Shown here one piece after another: positions 48,276-62,700 of a DNA stretch of 64,000 bases. Numbering within the stretch: the stretch's first letter is position 1; every line of letters begins with the position of its first letter. Under the pieces are notes generated by a model. That model was not told where the DNA came from and did not search any database. It saw nothing but the letters and a program-made list of their open reading frames with translations. Position numbers and translations under genes: made by a program. The stretch spans positions 508,237 through 572,236 of the forward strand of contig VZTJ01000758.1 of the NCBI GenBank assembly GCA_013397795.1, given 5' to 3'. This DNA comes from Orthonyx spaldingii. Lineage: Eukaryota > Chordata > Aves > Passeriformes > Orthonychidae.

Positions 48276-51200
48276 GCATCCCTTTTCAGTTTGCACAGTG
48301 ATGGAACACAGTCCTGCTGACTCAGGGTGAAGCCCAGACGGTGACTGGCAGATTCTGCTGCTGCAGGGCAGGGCCACCTCGGAAACCTCTGGGTTATCCC
48401 GGATCTCAGCTGCTTCCAAAGCACTGCTGGAGCCCAGCACCTGCCTGGGGAAGATATTGCTCCACAGCCCTTTGATATGGCCCATTTACCAGCAGGTTCA
48501 GCCAGTAATTCACTGAACAAAGCCTTCAAGGCAATGGGACAAACCCATGTGGGAATAAGCCTGAGTCACACAGTGCAGGAGTGGCATTCCTGCCCTGAGC
48601 CGAGCCCATCCCGGAGCTGTTCCCTCTTCATCCACTCAGGGCCTGCCACAGGTCGAGTTCTCCATCTGAAATACCAAGATCTCCCTCATCTGGGACAAAT
48701 TTATGGCCTTGATCTTCAGACCCCACTTTGTGTGGACATGCCAGATGAGGTTTCCTGAACACTCACCCAGGGAGGCGGAAATATCAACAGGAATTAACTC
48801 AGAGAGATGTCACCTTGGCAAATTTAACTTACTGTGTCCCCTCGGTGCTTTGCCAGCTTTCAGCTGAGGCTGGTTGGGTGATTTGTTGAACTAAATTAGG
48901 GAAAGGCTGATTTGAGAACAAAAGAAAATGGAGCTGAAGAGGAGCTGGGGGTTCCATACTCAAGGAAGTAAAATGATAATCCCCTATCAAAAGACAAATA
49001 CATGATACTCTGGCAGTAAAAATCATAAGAGCATCATGAGCTATAAATTAAAAGAAAACGGACAAAGACATAAAGAAGAACAGAGTAATCCAACCATGGG
49101 AGAACAGCCAGAAAAGCAGCTGGTTCAGATATTCATATTGACAAAACTCTGGCTGGATATCAAATATACCCTTCCCACCCCGAAATCCTGTGGGCTTCAA
49201 GGGAGCACAAACATCCCTTATCATTCTCCATCATTAATTGCCAGTTCTCCTCTGTCCAGCTGCCAGAACATTGACCTCTGAATGCAGATATGAAGTGGCC
49301 CTTATCACCCTTCACCCCACAGCATGGTCCTGTGGGTTCATGTGGGGAGAAGCAAGACTTCCCATATGGAACACATCAGTCAAAATTAATTATTTTTGTC
49401 TCACATAGAGGGCCATTCACAGTCTCCCACTGGTGTTTGCCATAAAACCAAGACAAAATTAGGTTATTTCAGCACTGTCTGGTCCCAGGGAATGTGGATG
49501 GATGTCCATCCAGTTTTACTCCAGTCTGGAATAGAATTTCTTCATGCAAGGAGCACATTTAGCTGTCTGCAGATTCCAGAGATGTTTTCAGTGGAAGTGG
49601 AAGGTTGTGCTACCAAAGGAGAACATGAGCCGAAGATGTTCTATTATCCATCTCCTATTAAAGGTCGGCCAGAGCTCTTACCTCAGTGCTATAATGTGAC
49701 CAGAAACTTAATTGAAAATATACAAAAAGGTTATTAACTAAGAGATGAAACCGTAGTAAATTTAATACAGCCCACAGAAGGACTCTTGCTAGAAAGAGAA
49801 GGTTACATAGATAGGTAGATAGGCCTTTAATTAAGGTGTATTGCTGGGTTAAGCGTAAATTTTCCAAGCAAAAATGAAGATAGAAAACTGGTAATTGCTT
49901 CCAATTTATATTATAAAAATCAGTCATATTCATTTTACTTCCTATGACAGCCTTACTTAATTCTAAGCTTCATTCACTTAATTGGAAGGGAGAATTCTTT
50001 GAGTAAAAACATAAGGAATTGCGGAAAGAGACAGGCAGATTGCAAGAATTGAATGAACAGCACTTTAAATGAAATCATTAAAACCCCTCGTCCAAGATTC
50101 TCAGTAGATTCATGTTTGCTGTCCTCCAGGGATATTTATTATCAAAGCTGAGTAGGAAAAGATTGGGAATTATATCAGAAAAAAAAGTCTCTAATGGTTT
50201 CTTGAAAATTGAATCTGAAGAACTGCCTGTTTCTATTACTGTCATAATTTCTCCATGTCTCAAAGTTAGTGTAGAGTAGAAACTCAAATATTTCTCTCAT
50301 TGACACCTCTTGCAGCTCTGGTGTCACACAGAGGTTCACGTGCACAGGAACTGCATTTACCTCAACCAAATTCTCACTTTGTTCACAGCAGAGTTACAGG
50401 GGGGAGTACGTTCAAGGAGGGCTCTGTTGTGAGTATTCACACAACTCTCTTTGCATAAATCAGTCTCAGAAAAAAAAAAAAAAAGCCTTTCTGACGCGGT
50501 GAGTCTTTGTGGGTTTGGGAGTTAACTGATAGTGATAAGGAAACTACGTGGTGGCTGAGGTGGCAGATAAGCAGCAGAGATGTGAAGAGCTGACATTTAA
50601 AAGTGATAGTCCTGGAGAATACCAGCGATTCGCAAGAGCCAATATCAGAATCACTTGATGACTACTGTTGAATAATAAATCTACATCTCTTTTGCAGATA
50701 AAAAAGTCGTTGCCTTCACGAAGATTGAGTTCTGAGGGGGGTTTGGTTCTTCAGGGTGAATAGTCACAGAGCTTCATGGGCTGTAACTGCCCGCTCTCCT
50801 TCCCCCAACAAAGCCCCGCACAGGACGGCTTTTCCACATTTACTGTTCCTGGACAGGAGATAGAGTTCTGGGATTAGAACCAACCAAGGTTCATGGAATT
50901 TTAGTCCCTCACATAAATGAAAACCAGTGCATCACGAATGCATTCCTGGCACGGACAGTGGGTTGTGCCACAGACAAATGCATCAGCAGCACCATTCCCA
51001 AGTCTTTCTGGGATCCATTTAAGCAACCACTTGAAAAGGATCCATAGCAGAAAGTGGGGAAAGTTGAGGCAAAGAAGGTACTAAATCTCTCCCTGTCAGA
51101 AGTCAAATGATGTTGGAGAAATTACTCAGTGGATGGTTTTGGTCTGCATCTCTGGTGTCTGCAGGGAAGTGACAAGGGACACTGCTCCATCGATGGATAT

Positions 51201-54200
51201 AAGAAAAAGTTAAAACATCCAGATGCCAATCGCTCAGAAATATGAAATAATCATGTTGCAGAAGTAATTAACACTTTCAGTTTTCAAAGGGCTGAGGAAG
51301 CTTTAACTAATTAAACAGCAAGGTTAGAGTAATTAAAAGCTCAGATGTTAGGTTGCTACGGGGAACAGAATAATAGACTGAATTAATTACCTTAAAGAAT
51401 TCAAGACTAAAACACCATAACATTCCTATGTTTACATGAAAGGAATGAGATCTCAGTATGTCAAGAACATTGAAGGTAGCAACAATAAATTTTCATCTGT
51501 CAGCGGGAAGGGAAGATAGAGCTGCAGAAAGCCCAGGGAGGATTAGGGGGAACAGTAGACAATTGACAGTGAAACACAGACAAAGCTGGGAACATAACTA
51601 TAAAGTGCTTGAGGAAATCCCTAAATCTGCTGGTATTAAAGCATTTACAGTGACTTTTCAATTTCATGGCAGCCTCACTATCAGAGAGTTCTGTCATTTC
51701 TGACAGTGGAAGCAGGCTCAGGTCTTCAAGTCAAAAAAGCTTTAGTGAGGTTTGAAGTTATTTCATGAAACAATTTCAGGTGATTTCCCGAGATACAGCC
51801 AATAGCTGCCAGTGAGTCCTAGCTGGGAATACACAAACAAGTTTAAAAAAGGTAAGGTAGAGGATGAAACTGAAGCATTTCAGCTGCTGGGTAGGGAGCA
51901 CACACTCTCAGAGTTCAGTGATAACTTATCACAACAGCAAGGCTTTCCTCATCCTTTCCTTCTGCCTCTGAGCTACTTTTGCCAAAATGTATAATTTCAC
52001 CTAGAACTGGATCATTGAAATAACCCAAGTAAAAAAATAAAAACTAAAAACCAGGGGGTTGTCTGTTTAGTTTAGCCCAGATTATGTCCATGATCTAATT
52101 TAAAGCACAGCTCCACGCACAGCTGGACTGGCACCAAGAGGAGCCAGGAACCTGCAGCACAAGGGCAGAGAGGAACTTCCAGGAGTAGAAGAATTTTGTT
52201 ATACTGGCTTTAATGCTTTGCTCTTGTTTTCAGTAGACATAAAATAATCTGCCTTCAGGAAAAGAGAAGTGAGCTGACTTCCATTCTCCAAGGGAAAAAT
52301 GAGCATCCAGGCAGTCACCACAAACCTGCTGAAATGTGTGTTCACAGCCCACCTTCCCTTCTCGCCGAGAGGCACAGAGCAAGCACATTGCTTTGGCACT
52401 AGAAGTCAGTTCTGATAAACATTTGTTAAGAAATAAGCCCTAAAAAGAACTCTCTGATATCAGAAATAGAGTAAGATGTGAAAACTCAGCAAAACCTGAA
52501 GAAATATAATGGAAACTCCCTTTGTTGTCAGTAAGAACAGGGTCTAGATAAGCATAAGAAGAAGGGAAAGGCGTTATTTCAGGGAAAAAATATCCATGGT
52601 TCTTGCCCAGAGGGGCAGACCCAGCCATTCTTAACTGGAAGTGCCCCCTGTCCCACTCTGTTCCAGTTCCTCCAACAAACCCAGAGCTGTTACAGCCCCG
52701 CTCTGTCGTGCAGGGGTTGTGACAGGACACAGCACATGCAGGGAAATGCAGCTGTTAAGATGAACTTCCTCACTGCCTTTCCTGCACATGAGACCTCTCC
52801 TACTTGATCCTTTTGCCTGTTTGTCTGCTCTGACACAACCATGGAGCTCTGGATCCCAAAGCTCAGCCAGGCCCAGGGGGAACTGCCCACCCAGCTGGCT
52901 CAGCCACCCTTTCTCAGCATCCCTTGCTCATCCACCTCTGCAGCTTTGTGCCTTTTCATTTGGACCTTTCTCTTTCATTTTTAAACCTCTACTTCTTCCC
53001 ATGAGCAGAGTCTTTACCAGCATGGCGTGGCACCTTCCCTGTCAGTGTTATAACAGGCTGGAAGGCAGGAGTGATTTATACAATCCCCCCTGTGCTAAGA
53101 GATAACACCATGTGAGTGGTCTGAGCTCCCATGGACACTGCACAGAGCAGGAGAGCAGAATCCTGAGCTCATCCTGCCCCTGGCACCCAGCTCAACCCCG
53201 GGCCAGTTCCACAGCCTGATCCCAGCCCTGCTGAAGTCATCACAAAGGGCTGTTGGATGTAACAGCACAGCAAGAGCTCCTGCGTCTCTGCCCTGCTGTT
53301 GTCTCAAGGTGTCTCTAGGGTGAGAGCGTGTGAAGTGTTTTCAAAGATTTAAAGTACTACAGTTGTCATCCCACCATTCTTATTCATCCCTGATAATTTC
53401 TGCCTGTGGGAGTAGGCCCGTTGGCTCCATAGTCGTCATTATTTGTAACATTTCTTGTGTTATTCACAACACATCTCCTTCGCTGACATACTTTTATTAA
53501 TTTTAGAAGTGGAGCATTTTTAGCAGCAAGCTTTACATATTCAACAGATGCATGATATAATTAACTGAGAAATGTCGTAAGAAACACAAAGAAAATATTC
53601 TTCTCATTATATTCAATATTTAATTGCTCACAGTTATTCTCGAGTCAAACCTCCTGCTCAGAGAGAGTTGACACAGATCACTTACATTGTTTCGTGGGGT
53701 TTTTTTTAGTGAGCCTGAGAGCTCATTTTCTTAGTTTTAGACTTTTAATCTATCAAAATGAAAAAGCAAAATCACACCCTAGGTAAGGCTGTGGCATTAG
53801 TACTTCACCCTCAATTTTGCAAACACCCTGCAGGGATTTTTTTTTTACTCCATCAAACAAATGTTTGCAAGTCTTTTGTCATATTGAATCTACCTGATGG
53901 AAATTTCAACAGCCCCATAATGATGCCAGGGTTTGTAGATTCTTCTCTCCATCCTCAAAGAGCAGTAAAGGGGATGTAAAACACCAGTACGGGTTTAGCC
54001 AGGTTTGCCAAAGTTTAATTTTATGGCTGAGTGGCCCAACTCTTTTCCCTTCATTATCCTAATAGGTGGAATTGTTCATTCTCTCCTCTGCCATCCATTC
54101 TGCACTGTTGTTGCTACAGAAGGAAGCAAATATTTCTTTCCTCTAGGAAGGAGATTTATTTGACAGAGATTGACAAGGTGGTCTGTAGAGTAGTTGTCTC

Positions 54201-55174
54201 CCCTTTTTCTACCCCAAAAGGAGTGGAAATGAACCAAAAATCTGCTACAAGTGCCACCTATAAAGGAAAAAAGTCGCTAAAACTCCGAGTACATGGGCAG
54301 ACTGGAACAAGGTTAAGTGACCCATTGCCAGCATCCATGGAATCACGGAATCCATGATCCTGTGGACCTGTGCTCCTTGGCACATGGCAGTGTATCAGTG
54401 TTAGCTTGATCTTACCTAATTTTAGCTGTCCAACATCAATAAACTGCCCTCTCCAGATTCTCTACATATTTTGCTGAGTATTAGGAAGTGGTATTAGGAA
54501 ACAACTTCAAAGGACAACTCATTTCAGCCGAGCAGAACAAAGTGAGGGGGATGAGTCACCTCTCGGGGCTTGTCCCCTCTGCCAACAGCTCAGGACTCCG
54601 GTGGCTTGTTTAGGCTGAATGCTTAACTTCAGATGGCTCGAGCTGCGTGAAGTGAACCACGCTCAGATTTGTATTCAACATCAAATCCTGCTGCTTCCCA
54701 CAACCTAAATTATTTTAGTCATCAGGTGCCTTACTCACTGCCTTTTGTTGTTTTGTTCAAGGAGCATTCAAGGAGTAAAAAAACCTTTCCTAGAAATGAA
54801 AAGGATAACGCTCCTTGCATTTTTAGCTCTGCTTCTGGTAGCCCAGTGCTGCCTGCAGGATGGGGAGGTGTGGGTGTGGTGGGCTCTGTGTGTGTAAGAG
54901 ATGCCAGTGATGCTCCAGCCAGGGAGGAGGAGGTATTTGCAAGAGCTTCCTGGCAAGCAGTTGGTCCTCCGGGCATCAGGAGAACCGAGACATGGGATGC
55001 CTTGGCAGCCAGAGCTGTGCTGGTTGGTGCACCAGAAATCAGCACTTTCTACAAATGGAAGCAGAGATCCCAATCCTAGGGAATCTCAGCAGCTGCTGGG
55101 GGTGGCTGATTCCCTCGCAGGCCACTGCAAATCTGCATGTTGGGTTTTAAAGATGCAGCTAATGGATATCCTGG

Positions 55175-55191
55175 TGAGTCAACATGAGTCA
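55175..55191. promoter_or_regulatory. Paired AP-1 consensus sites
   Basis: TGAGTCA occurs at 55175-55181 and again at 55185-55191, ten bases apart start to start, which is about one helical turn. A reverse-orientation CCAAT-like base string (GTCCAATTA) follows. Binding is not shown; this is a motif call only. Confidence 0.4.
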
Positions 55192-58100
55192 GTCCAATTA
55201 AGAACTGAATCAGGTTCTCCAAATATTCCCATGAAGCTCTTCCTCTGAAGACTTCAAAGTGCATTACAGAGATTCAAAGTGCTAACAAGGAGGATAATCC
55301 AATGATGATATCAATTCTGGCATGACACAGTGCCCATGTGACCAGGGACAAGTCCATTTAGAGACACACTTATTGCACATATTTAGAAGCCACACAGAGA
55401 TTTGGACTGGAATATAATAAAGATTGCATCTTGACAATCTTCTCTGTGGAATTGTAGAAACTGGTTGTAAAATTTTATAGAAAGAGCATTCCACTAACTA
55501 TGGCACTCTGGGGGCTTTCCTGCAATAAATACCTGTCCTGCTCCATTTTGGAACATAAACTGAGCTTTACTGCTCAGCCAGATTTGTTGTCTGCACCATA
55601 AAGTCCCTGCTCCCAGCTTTCACAGAGGTTGTGTCTATACTGCAGATCCAGGAGGAGAAGGGCACAGTTTTGATCCCTGATCTCCCAGGCTGTGTCACTG
55701 TTAGAACCCTCCCTGACATGGCACTGGCCTGTCCCAGCTCTCCCAGACGATGCCTTGGAATACATCAAAGTCCAAGGATTGTTTCCTGTAGACCGTCTGG
55801 ATGAGGGCACCTGCTTGGGATGCAGGAATGGGGGAAAGAGTTGAATCATGTGGATGTGAGTCATGATACACTACTTTGTGTTTGGGTTGTTTTATTTTCT
55901 GATCATAGCCAGAGAGACCAGGGAATGAATGGTCACCCTTCCTGAGGCACTGAACGGCTCTTCCTGAAAAAGCTGCTCCCTGAAAAAAGCCCTTTGGTGA
56001 GAGTGTGCAAAGAGAAAGCTCTCTTGGCTTTGGGCTGGGTTTGTCCCTTGCCATGGCTGAGCTGGGGACAGCCATCCCCGGGCTGCCATCCAGCTGGATC
56101 CAGCACCGACTCATTCACTGCGAAAAGCAGAAAAAGAAACAGGAAAAAATGATATGAGGTTTCCATAGCTACCAGACTGTTTACTTTCTTCTGACTGTTA
56201 TCACAAACTTTGCCGTCCAAACAAGCAACAGATGTCGGAAATAACGTTTGGGTTTGGTGAGAGTTCATTTTGGACAGGCCACGGGGAGAGGTACCGACCT
56301 GGAGCCCAAGGAAGTGGCACAAGCTCATCAGTGGGCAAAAGATGAAGTACAGACATCCAGACTTCTAAACACGGGGCGTGGAGCTCTTCCTCAGTAACGT
56401 TTCCCAATTGCATTGAATTTCTAGATTTCATGTTCATTTGTAATGGTTGTTGAAAGTTAAAGGTCAAGAGTAACCCCACATCAGGTTTTCTGGAGAAAAT
56501 GGCAAAAACTTTGATTTTCATGTTCTAGAACAGTGAAGGGAAAGCAGAAATCAAAGCTATGTAATCTGTTCCTGTTATCAGTGATGCTGGAGGGCAGAAC
56601 AGGTTATCCTGTATTCATTTATGATGTATTCCAGAGCAACAGGTGGAAGTACAAGTAGTGCTTCTTCTGTGTGTCTGGTCAGCTTATCACTATTATTCAG
56701 ATAACAAAATACAGCTTAAGTGGAAAAAAATCTCAAAAATTTTCATTAACCCCTAACCAACCCTCTCCTTGCTTTCCCAGGACTCTAGTTCATCATATTT
56801 CCCCATTCCAGCCCCCCACCCTGGTCCACCTTTTGGAGCAACACCTGGATCCTGCCTTTGCTACAGAGCTTTTTTCCTTCACTCCCCTCTTTCAGACGAG
56901 TTCATTTCTTTAACATACCAGCAGCATTTACTGAAAGGTTCTGTAGAGGATTTCATAGCTCTGCCCAAATTTCCAGCACTAAGGACTTTGCTAAACCACA
57001 ATCTCAGTGCTGTTGATTTGGTTTTCTTGTAAATCAGGCTTTTTCTTCACAGTATAATAGATCAAAACCCCCAGAGAGTTTCCATAGATGTCTTTGCTGG
57101 CTAAACAGGCTGCACAAACCACGAGCTACTCAATAGTTAATAATAAGCAGCTTCTCCCCCCAGCACTTGGTTTGAAAGGACTACAAGCTCTGAGTCATTG
57201 CACAGTTGATTTGAGCTTAACCCTAATAGCTCTGTTATGTCCTGGCTTATTCCTAAATCTTCTTGGAAGCAGGAGAGTGTCAACAATAAACTTGTAAGGT
57301 TTAACACTCTTAACACCAGGTAAACTGCTTTATCTCAATTAAAAATACCAGTAGTGTCCTTTCCACTCCATCACGGAGCTGTAAAGTAACGCTGGAACAA
57401 AAGCATGTGCCTGCTGGTATATGCCCGAAGAGGTTCTGGGAATAATTCTGCCTTGCAGAACTATTCCAGTTATTCATGTGACTCAGCGGCGGAGACCGGG
57501 ATCTTCCTGCACTCCAGGGTGACGTGCTGATTCAGGCTGGTTCAGCAGCCCGGGAGAGGAGACACCTTATCAAAAGAAAAGCCCTCTTTGGGGACAGGCT
57601 CTCCCGGCAGCTGGCAAGGAAATTTCCGTTCGCTGCTCCGCTGGGGTGAGATTAGCGAGTTATTATTAGAGCTGGATGATTTTCTTTACTCTGGGTAAAA
57701 AGGGAACCGTTCTTTTCAACCAATAACTTATTTCTGGGTAATTCTGCTCTCACCTGTATCCAGATGTGATCCCAGGGCTAAGGGCAGTGTCACAGGAAAA
57801 CAGTGCTCTGCACCTCTGCTTTCAGTCTTACCTGAGGGCATTTCAGCCACACTCAGTATTCAAGTTTTATTTATAAATGTTTTACAAAGGATTAATACCT
57901 GGCAGACTCTTGTTACACACATCACAGAGGGAACAGTAAATGGCAAGTCATTTATCAGCATCCCCTACATTTATTCACCTTGGTATGGAATGACTGATCA
58001 AGACATCCAGAATAGATTAACTCTTTATAAACCAATTGGGAATAGTCTCTGGACCAACAGGGCACTCATCAGCCCCATTATCTGATTGAATGCAGCCGTC

Positions 58101-59619
58101 TGGGATGGAAGCCTGAGCATCTCAGCCAGTCAGGGCAACACAGTCAAGGGAGTGAGCTGAGTCCTCCAAAAGTAAGCATCCAAAGTAGGGCTGTCAAAAA
58201 GCAGCCAAAACATTTTGAGTGACCAGCCCAGGATCCCAGGATCCCATGATCTCACAGAACAGACTGTGGCAGATCAAGACAACTCACATTTCCTAATTTC
58301 TGAGTTCTGAGTCCACCAGGCCACAGCTGCCCTGTAATCACATTATGACAGCTCTTCAATTCTGCAGAGAAGCTGTGAATGCATTTAATCAAGGGTCTTA
58401 AATCTGCCAGCTCTAGAAAAACAGACTTCCTTCAATATTGTCCACAATCCAATATTTTTGTAGGAGCAGCCAGCATAGCCAAACCAGCAACCACCCAAAC
58501 ATTACAGTACCCAGAAGTACCTGGTGAGGAGCAGGGGTTGCATCCCACACCTGTGCTGTGGTTTCACAGTTCATCCTGATACAAATAACAATTACAAAGT
58601 GTTTTTGAAACATGTTGTACCAATTGCAATACCAAGGCATTGCTTCCTGTGCTCACCGTTCTCCACAGCCTCCTTCCCCTGACCTGACACTGGATTTTCT
58701 CTTGCAGGAGACATTATTTTCTGTCTGCTCACCTCTCCCACAACAAATGGTACATGCAAAATATAGGGGAAGCTGTAGATTTAACCCCTCCAATAGATAA
58801 AGGAATTAGTACAGCAGCATGTGATACTTAAATGAATTTTTAAAAATCCATCTACTGACACAGGTTCTAGTGGTATCAATGGATTGGAGCAGAAGGGATC
58901 CTGTCAATAACACTGAAAACAATGCTGTCCAAAACAGAAAGGAAAGAGAAAAAAATCTAAAACTCTCTCAGGATGTTTTTCCTTTTCACCCTGAAGACTT
59001 GGAAGGTTTCTTCAGGACTAACCAGACTACAACTGCTGGTGTAGGTACAGCCTCTCTCAACTGCCCCAGTCCACAAAGCTGTAAATTCTTTCCAAAAAGA
59101 GAACTTCAACATTTTTATCTACATTAGAAACTTAACCAGCAGGTACTCAGAGGCATAAATCCATGTGGTATTTGAAGGTTAAAAAACAGAGGAAATCTGC
59201 AGCCTGGGAAAATCAGGGACTTTCCATTCCCGGTGTAATGAAACGACAGATTTAAAGTTCAGAGTGAGAAAAGTCATTGAAGGGAATTAGACTTCAAGCT
59301 TCCGCAGACATACAGGCTTTGTTTTTCAAGGCTATTGATAAATCTATCAGTGTCCTGATTACTGTCCCCCTCACCCCCTGAAAAACCCTCTAAAAGAGGA
59401 ATTTGCTGCCTTAATTGGAAGGAAAAGGGTTTAGAGAATATCCACTGTAAGGTCCCTCTGAAGAAGGAAAGTCCCCGGAGGCAAAACAATAATTGGTTTT
59501 GACCTTCCGCAGTTCAGGAGGCGTCGGTAAAGACGAGAATTAAACGCAGCCTGACAACTGCGAGTTCCAATCAAACTCAGAAAGAGGCGGAAATCGGATA
59601 AGCAAATTCCTTTTTGTTC

Positions 59620-59780
59620 ATGACCCCGGTCCCGCTCTCCTTTCCCCCTGCAGCATGACACATCAGAATCTGTCCTGCGTGCCATAAATCACTGGCGGGG
59701 CAGTGGGGCCCTTGAATGGCCGCGTTGTGCGAGGGCCGCGGCATCGGCGGTGCCCGGGACGGGCTCACGGGGCCCAGCAC
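59620..59780. promoter_or_regulatory. Isolated CpG-rich patch
   Basis: About ten CpG dinucleotides occur in the 70 bases around 59701-59770 (GGCCGCGTTGTGCG, GGGCCGCGGCATCGGCGG), while the neighbouring kilobases have very few. It is shorter than a classic island, and no gene start was recognised beside it. Confidence 0.4.
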
Positions 59781-62700
59781 AAAGCCTGGCTCGGGAGGAA
59801 GGAAGCTGGGTGATTTCATTGCTGTTTTCAGCACGGTGTCAATTCCCTCGCTCCGGCTTTGGAAGGACTCTCCACAGCAGCGCTGGGAGCCGCTTGCCAA
59901 TTCAAGGAAATTTGGTTTTGAATGCAGAAGCCCACAATCCGTATTCTGTCAGAAGCTGCAGCTGACAAAATGCTTTCCTTTTTGTACATCTGAGCTCATA
60001 GAGGACACTCTTTGTCATTCCCTGCCACTGCTCCAGGAAACGTAATGTTTCCTGTGTCACCTTCCGCATGGCAAGTGCATCTTGTCTGGGTGTCCCTGCG
60101 AGCTCCTGGCAGAGCTGGAGGCACCTCCATGCTTCCCACAGCTTGTCCCTGTCACTGTCTGTCACCCCTGCTCCGCCTGCCACGCTCCTCGTGTTATTTG
60201 TTACCTGCAGACCCCACACAGAACTTAGAACTCCTCTTTCTGCTTCAAGGACAACTCGAGATAATAAATCCTTCAAGGCCGGCAGAGGAAAGTTTTCCTT
60301 ACAATGGACCCGAATGTCAACATACAATTAAATGTCTTTAAAAACTGAAGGAGAAATGGCAAACACTCACCACAGCAATGCCGTGGACCAAATAAAAACC
60401 AATGAACTAATGGTGAATTTTTCCACCAGCCACTTTGAGATGGTCACCACTGAAACCTGAGCCATGTAATTTGCAGATATGAGTCACAAGAGCTGGAGGT
60501 CCAAAAGCAATAAGAGCAAAGATTGGAGAGATATCAAGGCTTCAGAGACAAAAATTAGTTATTTTTAGAGTCTGATGAGACAGAGGTGAAAGTGTCAGTG
60601 GTCTACAATAAGGCAAGTGTGATGTCCAGGCATTTTCATAGTGTTGAAATAGTTTCAGTTTCTCCTGAAAAGGGGGTGAAAGCTGGGAATGGCTTTGTGC
60701 AAACAGGGTTACATGAGTTACGAGCAGTAGGACTGCCCCAGAGTGCCAGCTCCACGTGCTTTGACCTTTTCTCAAGTTTTGGGAGAAGTTGCTTCTCAGA
60801 CATGCCTCCTTGAGCTGAACCTCAGCCCTGCTTCCATTAGCCAAGGCTCTCCCAGCCTTTTCGGTGTCGTGACAGCTGGCTCCTGCTGAGTGTGTGGAAA
60901 GGACTCTGTCCCAGAAGGGCTGCCTGGCTCTTTTAGGCCAGGAGTGCCCAAAGATCCAATGTGACATTCCGAGCCTGACGGCCAAGCGGAATATCCCGAC
61001 AGCTTCCAAAGCCACAGTGCAGCTGCTGCAGCTCAGCAGTGCTGGGATCTGGGACTCTGAGCTGGCCCCTCTCAGTGACTGAGGACACTGGGCCCCAACC
61101 GAGTCCCACCATCACAAAGCACCAGCACCACTGGTCTTTGGAAAGGCCAGGTTTGGAGCATGCTTCAGAATTCCAGATCTCTACCGTTTGCATCCTCCAA
61201 GTCTTTGCTACCAAGATGCTTCCTCACCATGAGTCCTACCTTGTCTCATTCCTATTTTAAAAGTTTTGGTTAATTTGCTTTGACTTGGGGAATTCTAGCA
61301 ACAGACAACTCCCCTTCTTGCTCCGAATTTCATTCCACAGACTGAGACTTCTATGATGCCCAGTTTTTCCCTCCTGTCCCTTCTGCTCCCAGTTTTCCCC
61401 TCCTGTCCTTAGGAAGTATTACAGACTGTGAGCAGGAGAATGATTCTTTGTCTGTAAAGTTCAAGCTGTATGTAGACAAGGGGAAATACTAAAACTGGAA
61501 CAGGCTCAGCACTGGCACTTTATGTAGGACAATATGTACCTCCTGAGCTGGGTGTCCTTGCTGAAGTGACACCTTTGCAGAGGAATGCTGACATTCCCAG
61601 GGATGTGTTGTGGTAGTGCAGAGGGTCCTGCAAAGACTCAGCAGGGCAGGTTAGCTGGGAGCATATTAAAAAAAAAATCTGTAAATAACGTTCTGTAAAC
61701 AAGGTTCCATACAAAGACCTAAAAATACCAAAAGGGCATTTTTTCAGTTGTTGGAGTTTGTAAAGTGATTTTATTTGTTTTTGTTCTACTGAATGGGAAT
61801 GAAGCTTTAGAGCCAGATAAGAAAAGAGAAAACCCTAACATTCAAACTGCAAGATGCTGTGTGCTTTAACACCCTGAGAAATCAAACTGTGCTGAGTTTC
61901 CATCACAGTGGCCCAACCTATCCCAAACCCATAGTCTAACCCATTATTAACTCTTTACAGTCATCATTCAGCACTTGCTCAGTGCTCTGAAAGGATGATC
62001 CTTGATTCCAAGAAGTCTCAATTTAAGCAGTAAGGAATACTTGCAACTTTTGTTTCTGCATTTTGTTTTTCATTTTCATATTTTAACTTCCTCTGTTTAA
62101 CATATCCTCTGTAGCTTCCTCTGCACTTCATAGTGAACAACAGGCTTCAGCTATTGATCTCAAAATGGTTCAGAAACATTCCCCGCTCATTTCAGAAGAC
62201 AAAGCAGGGTGGTAGCACACTGAAGGAATTCACCTGAGCTCCCTGGGCAGGTCAGGAGCAGAAAGAGCCCAGTCTCTGCAAAGTCACGGTGACTCCTCCA
62301 TCTTCTCCTACTTTCAATGCCATGAGTCTCAAGAAGGAGAGCCCATGATGGCAGGGGTGATATTAGGGCAGGAAATTTGCCAAAAGGAGTGTCCTGAAGT
62401 TCCTTCCTAACACAGGAGCAGGGGAGGGTTTTCTGTCAGAATCCTTTGGCTCTCCCCATCGAGGCTACAGAGGATCCTGTTAGGAAGAGGCCGGACAAGG
62501 ACTCGAGACAGACAATTTTCACATTCTGTTCCAGTGCAAGGCTGCAGGAGAGAGCCCAGCAGAGCCTCCTGCATGGCACCTCCTGTCTGAGGCCTCAGTT
62601 ACCCAAACCCAGCTGTTGTGGAAGACACGGGATCCCGCTGGGCTGCGGCGCGGAGACACGGCCGCTGTCCTGGCTTGGGGGCACTTTGCCCCACAGGTCA

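Noticed and set aside
48091..48529. Open frames with poly-His and poly-Ser runs
   Set aside because: They are readings of the GAT microsatellite in different frames.
58230..58255. Tandem GGATCCCA units
   Set aside because: Only two to three imperfect copies; too short to call a repeat array.
59902..60327. 141-codon minus-strand frame that reads rather like protein
   Set aside because: It overlaps plus-strand frames of similar length and no domain is recognisable. A conservation test could reopen it.
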